64,000 bases of DNA, taken from contig NZ_JACJRF010000003.1 of NCBI RefSeq assembly GCF_014697105.1, forward strand, positions 124,001 through 188,000, read 5' to 3'. Both the position numbers and the translations under genes were made by a program. Shown here piece by piece: positions 46,775 through 56,533 of the stretch. Origin of the DNA: Anabaena subtropica FACHB-260. GTDB taxonomy: Bacteria; Cyanobacteriota; Cyanobacteriia; Cyanobacteriales; Nostocaceae. Under the pieces are notes generated by a model that was given only the letters and a program-made list of their open reading frames with translations, was not told where the DNA came from and did no database searches. The first letter of the stretch is position 1; each line of letters opens with the position of its first letter.

Positions 46775-46810
46775 AAAACTAGGTGTTAGTTGTAACACCT
46801 AGTTTTCATT
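46775..46810 (+). terminator. Terminator of peptide gene 3 (also faces the Uma2 gene)
   Basis: AAAACTAGGTGTTA at 46775-46788 pairs perfectly with TAACACCTAGTTTT at 46793-46806. The T run in the second arm marks a strong terminator, usable from both sides. Confidence 0.85.
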
Positions 46811-46848
46811 TTCTCCATGATTTCATTACAAGTAGCTTGTAATTAATT

Positions 46849-47571
46849 TCAAACCATCGTTTCTGGCTCAAAACCTAGTGATTTTAACCTTTCTGCTAAA
46901 ATTTGCACTTGTTTTTCTGCATCTAAACGTCGATATTCTTCAAGATTTGCTCTTTGTTCTGCTTCCAAAAGACGCTCTTCAGGGGTAAGCAGCCTTTCCC
47001 CTTTCTCGTCATACCAGTACAACCACTCCCGCGCTATGCCTTGATAAACTCCCCGTTCTCGTCCAATTCCTAAACCAATTTCTGGCAACCAAATCGAATC
47101 TCCTGACATGAGGATATATTCCCCATCTTCTAACCGATACACTTCCAGGGGTGGTTTCTTGCGCCGAAAAGGATTGTACACAACGTAGTATAAAATTCCT
47201 AATTCTTTAGCATATAACTCTTTTTTGCTGCTATATTCTCCTAGATGTTTTGGGGAAGCAACCTCCACCACTAAAACAGGTGGTTTTTTTTCTTCCCACA
47301 ATACATAACTCAGGCGTAAGTCCCCATCAATAAAGCGGTTAACTTCTATGCTGAGAAACCCATCTGGTACAATTGCTGGCTTTTTCGGGTCATAATATAT
47401 ACCCATATTTACACCAAAGTACCAATTCCATCGCTCTGCCCACACTAAGGATAGTGTCGATTTTAACAAGCTAGGAATTAAATCTTGTAGTTCATTATCC
47501 ACAGGCGTATCATCAGAATCGGGTAACTCTTCAGACGATGGTAAACAGTGTAACGGGTTGTAGTTTAACAT
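46849..47571 (-). CDS. Uma2 family PD-(D/E)XK endonuclease-like protein
   Basis: This 240-residue Uma2/DUF820 member shows IVPDGFLS with the metal-binding Asp, VLVVEVASPKHL with Glu, and SSKKELYAKELGILYYVVYNPF. A C-terminal coiled-coil tail (TPEERLLEAEQRANLEEYRRLDAE) is usual in this subgroup. It is convergent with the third peptide gene and shares a terminator with it. Function unknown, and fold-based nuclease activity is an inference. Confidence 0.87.
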   Translation of the reverse strand: MLNYNPLHCLPSSEELPDSDDTPVDNELQDLIPSLLKSTLSLVWAERWNWYFGVNMGIYYDPKKPAIVPDGFLSIEVNRFIDGDLRLSYVLWEEKKPPVLVVEVASPKHLGEYSSKKELYAKELGILYYVVYNPFRRKKPPLEVYRLEDGEYILMSGDSIWLPEIGLGIGRERGVYQGIAREWLYWYDEKGERLLTPEERLLEAEQRANLEEYRRLDAEKQVQILAERLKSLGFEPETMV

Positions 47572-47800
47572 GAGATATTTGCTTTGGTTCTAATTCTGAA
47601 TAAATAAATTTATCTGTTATCTTTTTGTTCAATCTCACTTTGCTCAGATGAATATTTATTTTTTTCAAAAGTATTTTTAACACAAAGATTCGTCCGTCAT
47701 ACTTCAAGATTCTGACTAACGTGTATTCGTTGTACATATTTTTGATACAAAAAGAATACACGTTATTTGATTATTCTCAGTGAAAACTACTAGAAATTTA

Positions 47801-49402
47801 TTAGACAAACACAAAATCGTTAGAGTTGAAGCCGTTGGCTACTGTTGCTACTAAGTCCAAGGAAGCAATGTTGATTTGATTGTCTGTAGCTGTTATGGAG
47901 AAAGGTGTGCGGAAAATGGAAGTATTGCCTAATAAGAAGTAGTTATCAATAGTGCCATTAAGTTGAATTTTATCAAAGCCAGACTGAAAATCAACAATGA
48001 TAGCAAAATCTTCAGAACCGCCTCCTTGATAGTATGCTTGGTTGCGATCGCCTAAGACAAATAAATCTTCATTAACACCACCAGTTAGGGTATCGATTTC
48101 ACCTAATCCTGCCCGACGACTGTTAGGATCGACTCCAATCAGTGTATTTTTACCTGCTATACCGAAAATCTCATCATTACCTTGACCACCAATTATCTGG
48201 TTACTACCATTGTTACCCACAATGCGATCGCTTTTCGATGAGCCGATCACATTAGAGAAGTTTTCTACAGTGAAATTCAAGTCACCAACAGCAGTTCCCA
48301 ATACCTGTAAACTATTTTGGGATAAGTCTACCCGCAATGAAACTGTAGTACTAGTAGTAGAACCATCAATAGTGCTAATTGAGCGTGTGAAAAGACCGGA
48401 AGGTGCAATAATCCTTTCTACCTGAAATAGCTGATCTGTTCCTAAACTTCCCTTTTGAATTATCCCTGTTGCTTGCAGGATAATTCCTTGTCCCAGATTG
48501 CTGTAGTCTACAGTGTCAAAGCCGAATCCACCATCAATGAAGTCGTTACCACCAGAACCCACGATGTAATCATCGCCAGCGCCACTGAGGATTTTGTTAT
48601 TACTAATGCTACCAGCAATTATATCGCTGTTGTTTGTTCCTATAACATTGGCAAAGTTTTTGGCAGTAAAATTCAAGTTACCACCGGGAATACCTGTAAC
48701 TGTTAACTGTCCAGTCGCCAGATTAACATTTATCGCAACATTGCCTGTGGCGGTAGAGTTATCAATGGTGTTGGATTGGGTGGGGTTAGCGATAATTTCT
48801 TCAATTTCAAACAGACTATCAACCCCTGCGGTTCCTTTATCAACTATCCCAGTTGGTTTGAGGGTAATTGCTTGGTTGAGGAAACGATAGTCAACAGTAT
48901 CTGTTCCACTCCCGCCAATAATGGTGTCATTACCAAAGCCAGCATAAACTAGATCGTTACCATTTCCGCCCAAGAGAATGTCATCGTCCTGCTCGGTTGG
49001 CGAACTCGGCCCACCGAAGATAATATCATCACCATCGCCACCCAAGACAATATCATTACCTGCTAAGGCAATCACAATATCATTACCCCCACCAGCAAAA
49101 ATCAGATCGTTGAAGGGAGTACCAATAATCAGATCATCTTTTTCTGTTCCATCAATGCGGATTAATGATGACTTGGTAGTATTTTCTAACGCTAGTTTTG
49201 CTGACAATGCTTCACTAGGTGAGAGCAAGCTTTGTAACTCGTTCAGATTATATTGTTTGGGAATAAGGGAAGAGTCGCCAACAATTGTATTATCCACGAC
49301 CTTATTAGCGATCGCATCTCTAATTAACTTCAGTTCTGGATAAATCTCTGAAAGTTTTTCGAGAACATCGCCCACAATTACTTTTTCTTTTACATCCACC
49401 AC
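47801..49402 (-). CDS. RTX-type calcium-binding repeat protein
   Basis: This 533-residue protein has hemolysin-type nonapeptide repeats (GGxGxDxxx): a main block at residues about 86-170 (FAGGGNDIV, ALAGNDIVLGGDGDDIIFGG), a second near 270-295 and a third near 405-430. Longer beta-rich stretches lie between (two similar modules with FENFSNVIG-type and LNFT sequences). No N-terminal signal is seen, as expected for type I secretion substrates with a C-terminal signal. The adjacent HlyD/ABC genes could export it, although C39 exporters usually take double-glycine peptides. Start GTG 49402 has AGGAG eight bases upstream. Confidence 0.87.
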   Translation of the reverse strand: MVDVKEKVIVGDVLEKLSEIYPELKLIRDAIANKVVDNTIVGDSSLIPKQYNLNELQSLLSPSEALSAKLALENTTKSSLIRIDGTEKDDLIIGTPFNDLIFAGGGNDIVIALAGNDIVLGGDGDDIIFGGPSSPTEQDDDILLGGNGNDLVYAGFGNDTIIGGSGTDTVDYRFLNQAITLKPTGIVDKGTAGVDSLFEIEEIIANPTQSNTIDNSTATGNVAINVNLATGQLTVTGIPGGNLNFTAKNFANVIGTNNSDIIAGSISNNKILSGAGDDYIVGSGGNDFIDGGFGFDTVDYSNLGQGIILQATGIIQKGSLGTDQLFQVERIIAPSGLFTRSISTIDGSTTSTTVSLRVDLSQNSLQVLGTAVGDLNFTVENFSNVIGSSKSDRIVGNNGSNQIIGGQGNDEIFGIAGKNTLIGVDPNSRRAGLGEIDTLTGGVNEDLFVLGDRNQAYYQGGGSEDFAIIVDFQSGFDKIQLNGTIDNYFLLGNTSIFRTPFSITATDNQINIASLDLVATVANGFNSNDFVFV

Positions 49403-49858
49403 GTTTATTTCTCCTATTCAAGGTCACTTGAGTTGCTGTGATTTAGCCATGCTGGAATGTGATACCAATTCAAAATTCAAAATTAAGAAAGCCAGACATG
49501 ACAAAGCTTTGGTTATGGGTATCTGTCGCCTTCTTTTTTCAAAGTGGTATGATTTTTCATCCAAAACCACAAAAAATCATTGTTATGTTTCAATTTAGGT
49601 CTTAAATATTAAGAAAATATAAAGATAAGAGAAAAATCAGAATTATTTGCTTTTATTTAGCCAGAAAAAAGAAATATCAAGAGATTAAAGGATATGTATA
49701 GCAGGGGACAAGAGACAGACTTGAAAGCCTGTGAGTATAACGGTTTTATTATTTCTTGATTTTTGTTGGCGTAGCCTGCGCTATGTTGGCGCTAAAAAAA
49801 AAGAGCAGGCATAAAACCTGCTCTGACAAAAAAATAAGTTGAGATGATTAAGCACCCG
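49403..49858. other. Intergenic region between ndhD and the RTX gene
   Basis: Contains short repeats (ccagtcaattcaaaattcaa-type near 49465 and gttggcgtagcctgcgctat near 49765) and the ndhD terminator. No gene seen. Confidence 0.5.
49795..49832 (-). terminator. Terminator of ndhD
   Basis: AGAGCAGG at 49802-49809 pairs with CCTGCTCT at 49817-49824. On the minus strand a run of T follows. T-rich flanks on both sides would also allow plus-strand use. Confidence 0.85.
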
Positions 49859-51436
49859 TTAATTACCAATTACTGGCGCATTCAAAGAAATTTTTGGTGC
49901 TTCTTGTTTTTCTCGTGCCAAGGTCGGCACAGAATCGCGCAACCTTGCTGTCAGTTGTACAGTTGTAGAGTCATACATCTGAGTCAGCAGCTTGGGATAA
50001 AAACCAATGCCAATAATTGGTACTAGCAGACAAGCAATGACAAAGACTTCGCGGGGTTCAGCATCGATGAGTTTTTGATGAGAAACTAATTCTTCGTTTT
50101 CTTGACCGTAGAAAATTTCTCGCAACATTGATAACAGATAAATTGGAGTTAAAATCACTCCAACCGCCATTAAAAATACCACGATGACTTTAAATGTGGA
50201 GCTATAAGCATCGCTGGTAGCAAAACCGACAAATACCATTATTTCTGCTACAAAACCACTCATTCCTGGTAATGCTAAGGAAGCCATCGAACAAGCAGTG
50301 AACATAGCAAAAATTTTGGGCATCCGCTTACCGACACCGCCCATTTCATCTAACATCAGGGTGTGTGTCCGGTCATAAGTCGCACCGACAAGGAAGAACA
50401 AACTTGCACCGATTAAGCCGTGGGAGACCATTTGTAATACTGCCCCACTCAAGCCTAAATCGGTAAAAGAGGCAAACCCAATCAGCACAAAGCCCATGTG
50501 GGAAATTGAGGAGTAAGCAATCTTCCGCTTGAGGTTACGCTGGGCAAAGGATGTCAAAGCAGCGTAGATGATGTTAACTACCCCCAAAACCACAAGCACG
50601 GGTGCAAAATAAGCGTGAGCATCGGGTAAAATACCTGCATTCATGCGAATTAGGGCATAACCACCCATTTTCAACAAAATACCTGCCAATAACATATGGG
50701 CGGGTGCTGTCGCTTCACCGTGGGCATCTGGTAGCCACGTATGTAAGGGAATGATGGGTAACTTGACAGCGTAGGCAATCAGGAAGCCAGCATACAGCAA
50801 CAATTGGAAATTCAGAGCATAATCTTTGAGAGCGAGCGATCGCATATCAAAGGTGACTGTATCGCCATAAAAGGCCATTGTCAAAGATGCCAGTAAAATA
50901 AACAGCGAACCGCCAGCCGTGTACAAAATAAATTTGGTGGCTGCATATTGCCGCTTTTTACCTCCCCAAATTGCCAGTAGCAAGTAAACGGGAATCAATT
51001 CCAACTCCCACACCAAGAAGAACAGCAGCATATCCTGTACGGCAAATACAGCGATTTGACCGCCATACATTGCCAGGAGTAGAAAGTAAAATAGCCTGGG
51101 TTTTAAGGTGACAGGCCAAGCTGCTAAGGTGGCTAGGGTAGTAATGAATCCAGTCAAAATAATTAGGGGCATAGATAAGCCATCTGCCCCCACTGACCAA
51201 TTCAAATCCAGTTGGGGAACCCAGGGGTAACTCTCCACCAGTTGTAAATTGGGGTTGGCGAAGTCGTAGCTGGTATAAAATGCGTAAACAATGAGAGCGA
51301 AATCAATCAATCCGACAATCAGGGCGTACCAGCGTATGGTTTTGCCGTCTTTATCGGGAATGATGGGAATCAGTAGCGACGCAGCTATCGGTAATAAAAT
51401 AATCGTCGTCAGCCACGGGAAATTAGCTGTATTCAT
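49859..51436 (-). CDS. ndhD: NAD(P)H-quinone oxidoreductase subunit 4 (NdhD)
   Basis: This 525-residue membrane subunit of the NDH-1 complex has the proton-translocating antiporter-like fold with about 14 helices. Visible landmarks include [19 protein letters not shown] (conserved Glu), the Lys-containing [23 protein letters not shown], and SSISHMGFV. It takes part in cyclic electron flow and respiration, and NdhD1-type subunits serve the respiratory form. ATG at 51436 was chosen over GTG 51439. It lies downstream of ndhF on the same strand with a small insertion island between. Confidence 0.96.
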   Translation of the reverse strand: MNTANFPWLTTIILLPIAASLLIPIIPDKDGKTIRWYALIVGLIDFALIVYAFYTSYDFANPNLQLVESYPWVPQLDLNWSVGADGLSMPLIILTGFITTLATLAAWPVTLKPRLFYFLLLAMYGGQIAVFAVQDMLLFFLVWELELIPVYLLLAIWGGKKRQYAATKFILYTAGGSLFILLASLTMAFYGDTVTFDMRSLALKDYALNFQLLLYAGFLIAYAVKLPIIPLHTWLPDAHGEATAPAHMLLAGILLKMGGYALIRMNAGILPDAHAYFAPVLVVLGVVNIIYAALTSFAQRNLKRKIAYSSISHMGFVLIGFASFTDLGLSGAVLQMVSHGLIGASLFFLVGATYDRTHTLMLDEMGGVGKRMPKIFAMFTACSMASLALPGMSGFVAEIMVFVGFATSDAYSSTFKVIVVFLMAVGVILTPIYLLSMLREIFYGQENEELVSHQKLIDAEPREVFVIACLLVPIIGIGFYPKLLTQMYDSTTVQLTARLRDSVPTLAREKQEAPKISLNAPVIGN

Positions 51437-51759
51437 CACAATTCGTCTGCTATTAAAATCATGTTTGCCAATGAGCCACTAGCTTATTAACTAACAGCTT
51501 TTTGACGATTTGGCATTGAATGTTAGGTTGATTTAATCAAATTGGCAATCCCCTATTTTTTTCTTGGCAGTATCTTTTGACTTGAGGAGTTATGGAATAT
51601 CGACTGGGGTACTGCCGCCAAGTCAACAATTTTTCGTCAAAAAGTAGTTAAACTAGAACTCTGTCGATGCTGTGATGTAGCCACAAACCAGGCATTGCTA
51701 AGAACACACGCTGCTGTTTGGTGCAGAAAAAGCATGACAAGAGAATTAACCCTATGATA

Positions 51760-52011
51760 ATGACACAAATTGAAAGTCAGATTCGTTATGTCACAAACAT
51801 AGATGGAGACACAACAGATATACTTGTCCCTATAGAACTTTGGCAACAGCTGATGAGTTCAGTAAATTCTGATAACGTCAGTCGTTTAGGTTGGGTTGAC
51901 GAACAAGAGCCAAAAGCAAAAATATTAGGCGATTTGCAGGAGTCTGTGCGACAAGCAGCAGCAGGACAGAGTTTCCCAGTGTCGGAACTTTGGGATGATA
52001 TGAAAGCCTAG
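51760..52011 (+). CDS. Type II toxin-antitoxin system antitoxin-like protein
   Basis: This 83-residue acidic protein (MTQIESQIRYVTNIDGD; VPIELWQQLM; then LGDLQESVRQAAAGQSFPVSELWDDM) matches antitoxins found next to RelE/ParE-type toxins in cyanobacteria. An in-frame ATG two codons upstream is equally possible. The toxin gene that begins five bases after its stop is broken, so it may now be an orphan. Confidence 0.75.
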   Translation: MTQIESQIRYVTNIDGDTTDILVPIELWQQLMSSVNSDNVSRLGWVDEQEPKAKILGDLQESVRQAAAGQSFPVSELWDDMKA

Positions 52012-52015
52012 ATTT

Positions 52016-52343
52016 ATGGCAGAAGTTAGGTTCACATCTCCTTTCAAGCGCTGTCTCAAAACTCTGACTAAACGCTATCGCCAAATTCAAATTGACATTC
52101 AACCCATTATTGATCAGCTATAGGCTGGGAATTTTATTGGCGATCAAATTTCTGCAATAGACTTGACCGTTTTTAAAGTTAGAGCAAAAAATAGTGATAT
52201 CCCTACGGGTAAGAGTGGTGGATATCGGTTGATTTATCAAGTTGTCTCACCTGAATGTGTCTTGCTTCTACTCAATTTATGCAAAATCGGATCAGGCAGA
52301 TGTGAGTTTAGAAGAGATTGAAGATGCAATTAACAAGACATAG
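52016..52343 (+). pseudogene. RelE/ParE-type toxin, broken
   Basis: The frame begins ATG 52016 (MAEVRFTSPFKRCLKTLTKRY), meets an in-frame TAG at 52121-52123, continues in the same frame with FKVRAKNSDIPTGKSGGYRLIYQV, and near 52268 shifts frame to IYAKSDQADVSLEEIEDA, ending TAG 52341. The pieces are in the order of a complete RelE/ParE toxin (KNSD..GKSGGYRLIY..LL..YAKSDQ). One nonsense and one frameshift change make it non-functional. Confidence 0.8.
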
Positions 52344-52579
52344 AAATACATAGATCAAGCGCGATCGCCTACAATATCATATCAATCAACAGTGATTCTA
52401 AAAATCCCTCTGTTTGCCGCCCTCGTAAATGAAACACCGATTAAATCGTTCCCATAGTGGCGATTGCTACATCAGAGTAGGGTTGTTGCATGAAAGAAAA
52501 AAAGACACACCAATTCGTATCTACCATTTTGCCTATTCACGCAACAATGCCCCTATAAACCCCAAAATCATGGCGTGCA

Positions 52580-53143
52580 TCACTCCACAGAACCCCAAAA
52601 CCAGTTACCTACAGCACCGGGTTCTTTTTCAGTTAGAAATTCTCTTTTAGCAGAAACAAACTCTTTTTTAGAGAGGATGCCGTCCTGATCAATATCAAGC
52701 TTAGAGAAGACAAAAGCTGATTGCTCAGCATCTAGGTCAAACACACTGAAGAAGAGACTATGCTCTTGTTGTGATATGTGACCATCACTGTCTAAATCAA
52801 CAATGTCAAACACAGTCTCTATTAAAGGGTCGTTGTAATCTGGATTTGAAACTGCTTTCTCTATGCCCTGACAAAATTCTTCAGAGCTTACCTTACCATC
52901 TCCATCCAAATCCGCTTTAGACCAAAAATTCTCCCAAATATCAAGCCACTTAAACAACAAATCTTTGTGAATATTTGAACCAATTTCTGCGCCACGGATT
53001 TTGGCGAACCTCTGAGCAAAAATCTCAGCATCTTCTTTCCCAATGAAGCCTGAATTATCGGCATCCAGACAATAAAAGTGATGCAGTAACTTTTTTCTAT
53101 GATATTCGCTTAACAATGCTTTTCCTCTTTGCTGACCAAACAT
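52580..53143 (-). CDS. EF-hand calcium-binding protein (four EF hands)
   Basis: This 187-residue protein has four EF-hand loops: DADNSGFIGKED, DLDGDGKVSSEE, DLDSDGHISQQE and DIDQDGILSKKE, each with acidic ligands at positions 1, 3, 5 and 12. It resembles calerythrin and sarcoplasmic calcium-binding proteins. It may buffer or sense calcium, perhaps with a yet unknown partner. It lies in the island between ndhF and ndhD, in the same direction. ATG 53143. Confidence 0.9.
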   Translation of the reverse strand: MFGQQRGKALLSEYHRKKLLHHFYCLDADNSGFIGKEDAEIFAQRFAKIRGAEIGSNIHKDLLFKWLDIWENFWSKADLDGDGKVSSEEFCQGIEKAVSNPDYNDPLIETVFDIVDLDSDGHISQQEHSLFFSVFDLDAEQSAFVFSKLDIDQDGILSKKEFVSAKREFLTEKEPGAVGNWFWGSVE

Positions 53144-53210
53144 ACTTACACTACCACACCAGTACGTAGTCGATAATCACACCCACCTACTTATTGTTAA
53201 TAAAGTATTT

Positions 53211-53389
53211 AAGGATCAGGCTATTCATGTAGTCGTAGATTCGACTGGATTAAAAGTCTATGGTGAAGGCGAATCGAAAGTACGTACACATGGAGTTGCT
53301 AAAAGGCAGACATGGCGCAAGTTGCATTTAGGCGTTGATGAGGGGAGTGGAGAAATTTTGGCTGATGCCTCTCGGCTCTGGGTTTTTTA
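53211..53389 (+). pseudogene. IS5-like transposase fragment
   Basis: A frame from about 53211 reads VVVDSTGLKVYGEGE, KVRTHGVAKR, TWRKLHLGVDE, EILADAS, ending TAA 53389. This is the middle of an IS5/IS4-family DDE transposase (DSTGLKVYGEGEWKVR in intact copies, here with Ser for Trp). Both ends are missing, so it is a remnant. Confidence 0.8.
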
Positions 53390-53490
53390 AGTGGTTAAAT
53401 ACCCTGACCACTATAATGCTTACTTCTTATTTTACTGGAAGCACAAACCATAAAACCTCATATAGTGAAGACTGCTGAAGAATTCAAGCC

Positions 53491-53520
53491 AAAAAAAAGG
53501 AGTCTAAATTAGACTCTGAA
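53491..53520 (-). terminator. Terminator of ndhF
   Basis: GAGTCTAA at 53500-53507 pairs with TTAGACTC at 53509-53516. On the minus strand eight T follow. Confidence 0.85.
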
Positions 53521-53560
53521 AAAACTTAGGGGCAGACACCCGCCCACCCCCTGATTAAAA

Positions 53561-55651
53561 TTAGGTAACACCGAAGACAATCACTAAGCCCAAAACAGCC
53601 CCGAAGACAATCAAGGCATAGAATTGAACCCGACCGTTTTCGAGATATTTTAGACCTTCACCACTGACGAGGGTGAAAAAGCCTGTCAAATTCACAGCAC
53701 CATCAACAACCCGGAAGTCCACTTCCATAACTTGTCTAGCGAGGCGGCGTAAACCAAGCACAAAGACACGCTGGTAAATGTCATCGAAATACCATTTATT
53801 CAGTGATAGTTCGTAGAGTGGTTTAATTTTAGCAGCGATCGCCGCCGGGTCGATTTTACGTTGCAAATACATCAGTGAAGCCAATGTGATCCCAATCAAG
53901 GAAACACCGACTGAACCACCAGCCATGATGTAAAACTCATTGGGGTCAAATTCAGCCGCTTTTTCCAGCACTTCAGCTAGGCTTTCTGTGGGCGAAAAAA
54001 TAAACCGTTCAAAGTAGTTGTTGTAGGGTGTACCTACTAAACCAATCAACATTGAAGGTATAGCCAAAACCAGCAATGGCAGAGTCATTGTCCAAGGCGA
54101 CTCATGGGGAGAACTGCTGTGATGACCGTGACCATCATGATGACCACCAGTAGCAGCCAATTCTCCTTTCTTCATTGCCCCAGGGCCAAAAACAGGTGCG
54201 GGTTCTGCCGACTCTAATTCTAGAAGGATTGTTTTAGCTTTGAGGAGCTTGTCCTTGATTTTTTCGTCATTACCCCGGAATTTGCCCTCAAATGTCGAGA
54301 AATACATTCTAAACATATAAAAAGCGGTAATCCCGGCAGTCATCCAGCCAATAAACCACAGTAACGGGTTAGCAGCATAAGCAGCACCGAGAATTTCATC
54401 TTTTGACCAGAAGCCAGCAAAGGGAGGGATACCGGAAATTGCCAAACAACCAATCAAAAATGTCAGTCCGGTAGCAGGCATATATTTCCGCAGTCCACCC
54501 ATTAAGCGCATATCCTGCGCTAAAGCTGGGTCATGACCAACAACAGCTTCCATGCCATGAATTACAGAACCGGAACCCAAGAACAGCATCGCCTTGAAAT
54601 AGGCGTGGGTCATCAGGTGGAATAATCCAGCACTGTAAGCCCCTACACCCATCGCCATCACCATGTAACCCAACTGGGAGATGGTGGAGTAAGCCAAGCC
54701 CTTTTTGATGTCGTTTTGGGTAATTGCAATGGTAGCGCCCAAAAATGCCGTTAATGCCCCAGTGAAAGCAATCACGTTCATCGCTGCGGGAACGTGTTCA
54801 AAAACGGGATACATCCGGGCAATCAGAAACACACCAGCCGCCACCATCGTTGCCGCGTGGATTAAGGCAGAAATGGGGGTAGGGCCTTCCATCGCGTCTG
54901 GTAGCCAGACATGGAGGGGGAATTGGGCAGATTTAGCAACTGGGCCGAGGAAGACCAAAATAGCAAACAGGACAGCCAGGAAATTGCTGATAGAACCTGT
55001 TTGGACGAGTTCGGCTAGGCGATCGCCCATAACATCGAACTCGAAGCTACCTGTAGCCCAAAATAACCCCAGAATACCCAGCAGTAAACCAAAGTCGCCT
55101 ACCCGGTTGGTGACAAATGCTTTTTGAGCTGCATCTGCGGCTGACTTGCGATCGTACCAGAAACCGACGAGTAAGTAGGAACACATCCCCACCAATTCCC
55201 AGAATATATAAATCTGGACTAGGTTAGGACTAACTACCAAACCCAACATCGAGGAACCAAACAGGCTGAGATAGGCATAAAACCTGACATAGCCTGGGTC
55301 ATGAGCCATGTAGCCATCAGTGTAAATCATGACTAGCAAAGCTACTGATGTGACAATCACCAGCATTAAGGCTGTGAGATTGTCGATTGTGTAGCCCATG
55401 TTCAGGTGGAAATTGCCTGCTGCTGCCCATTCTAAAGTGCGGAGATAAGTAGGGTGTCCTTGGAGTTGACTCCACAGCAAGGCTAATGACAGACCCAAGG
55501 CTGCGCCCATGAGGGAAATGATCAACGCAGCATTTAGCTGCCGCAGGCGGTTTGTCCCTTGATTGAATGAAATTAAGCCTAAACCGACCAGCATTGCTCC
55601 TAAGAGAGGGAATACCGGAATTAGCCAGGCATATTGATAGATTACTTCCAT
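53561..55651 (-). CDS. ndhF: NAD(P)H-quinone oxidoreductase subunit 5 (NdhF)
   Basis: This 696-residue NDH-1 membrane subunit has the NuoL-like antiporter fold with FWELVGMCSYLLVGFWYDR, AKSAQFPLHVWLPDAMEGPTPISALIHAATMVAAGV and STISQLGYMVMA. A His-rich stretch (HHDGHGHHSSS) at about residues 505-520 and the long C-terminal helix are normal for NdhF1. It drives proton pumping in cyclic electron flow and respiration. ATG 55651 was taken over GTG 55654. ndhD follows after a 2-kb island. Confidence 0.96.
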   Translation of the reverse strand: MEVIYQYAWLIPVFPLLGAMLVGLGLISFNQGTNRLRQLNAALIISLMGAALGLSLALLWSQLQGHPTYLRTLEWAAAGNFHLNMGYTIDNLTALMLVIVTSVALLVMIYTDGYMAHDPGYVRFYAYLSLFGSSMLGLVVSPNLVQIYIFWELVGMCSYLLVGFWYDRKSAADAAQKAFVTNRVGDFGLLLGILGLFWATGSFEFDVMGDRLAELVQTGSISNFLAVLFAILVFLGPVAKSAQFPLHVWLPDAMEGPTPISALIHAATMVAAGVFLIARMYPVFEHVPAAMNVIAFTGALTAFLGATIAITQNDIKKGLAYSTISQLGYMVMAMGVGAYSAGLFHLMTHAYFKAMLFLGSGSVIHGMEAVVGHDPALAQDMRLMGGLRKYMPATGLTFLIGCLAISGIPPFAGFWSKDEILGAAYAANPLLWFIGWMTAGITAFYMFRMYFSTFEGKFRGNDEKIKDKLLKAKTILLELESAEPAPVFGPGAMKKGELAATGGHHDGHGHHSSSPHESPWTMTLPLLVLAIPSMLIGLVGTPYNNYFERFIFSPTESLAEVLEKAAEFDPNEFYIMAGGSVGVSLIGITLASLMYLQRKIDPAAIAAKIKPLYELSLNKWYFDDIYQRVFVLGLRRLARQVMEVDFRVVDGAVNLTGFFTLVSGEGLKYLENGRVQFYALIVFGAVLGLVIVFGVT

Positions 55652-55654
55652 CAC

Positions 55655-56146
55655 TGACGCTTACTTTTAGGATTCTTGACTAACGTGTCGGAACTGTTAA
55701 CAATTGTGACACACACCCTTGAGGATAAAATACCCCACCCGATAACAATTGGGTGGGGTATTAAGCATGGTTTTATATTTGGAGGGTGGGCAGTCATGGA
55801 TCTGACAGGTGTTTGTTTTTCATCCAGTAACGGCTGACGGTTGCAAAACTGACGAAAAAATCATTATTTCATCAACCGTGGTCTGCTAAACCCTCAAACC
55901 ACTGAATTTTATAATGTAAAAAAACCGTACCCTCAAAGGTTTGGGGAACGGACAGTGAGTATTAAAGGATTTAAGACTCCTCTTTGTACAAAGTTCTCAT
56001 CGCCTATTTCCGGCTATCAGAACTTTGTGCTAAGTCTAGACTTAGCATCAGTTGAGTTAAGGTTGAAATCTCCAACGCCAACTGTCTTGAGGGTTGTACT
56101 TTTGCGGAGAACCCGTAGGGTATTTTGAATTTTGAATTTTGAATTG
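55655..56146. other. Intergenic region upstream of ndhF
   Basis: Holds the ndhF promoter area and a hairpin at 55730-55761. A stretch of aattttgaattttgaatt-type repeats lies near 56127. No gene seen. Confidence 0.5.
55730..55761. terminator. Stem-loop between thioredoxin and ndhF
   Basis: ATACCCCACCC at 55730-55740 pairs with GGGTGGGGTAT at 55751-55761. It may end thioredoxin transcription or lie in the 5' leader of ndhF. No T run follows on the minus strand, so the role is open. Confidence 0.5.
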
Positions 56147-56533
56147 TTATGCTGTCCGACATTCCAAGTCTGCTGTTTTCGAGCTACTGTATGCTTTAGG
56201 ACGGTTGGTGTAACTGAGTTTGATTTCTTCTAAAGCCAGCCTTAAGTCGTCTCTGCCACGGAAACCTTCTAGACGATGGCGAATAATCCCATTTTCAATC
56301 AAAAGTAAGGTGGGCAATGACTTTAAGCGATAAGTGTTAGAAAGTTTGAAATTTTCGTCAGCGTTAACCCCAACTAGTTTAATTTGTTCGCCACACTGAG
56401 ACTGAAACTGTAATAACAAAGGGTGGATAATGCGACACAATCCACACCAAGGCGCTTCAAAATTTACTAAAACCGGAACTGGAGATTCTAAAACTTCTTG
56501 AGTAAATGTCCGCTCACTAACCGACAACACCAT
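56147..56533 (-). CDS. Thioredoxin-like protein (WCGLC)
   Basis: This 128-residue thioredoxin has the active site APWCGLCRIIHP in place of WCGPC, then KLVGVNADENFKLSNTYRLKSLPTLLLIENG with the cis-Pro. The C-terminal 25 residues are extra and polar. Leu for Pro would shift the redox potential. ATG 56533 gives the usual N-terminus, and the frame is open 15 codons further upstream. It faces the same way as ndhF. Confidence 0.9.
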   Translation of the reverse strand: MVLSVSERTFTQEVLESPVPVLVNFEAPWCGLCRIIHPLLLQFQSQCGEQIKLVGVNADENFKLSNTYRLKSLPTLLLIENGIIRHRLEGFRGRDDLRLALEEIKLSYTNRPKAYSSSKTADLECRTA

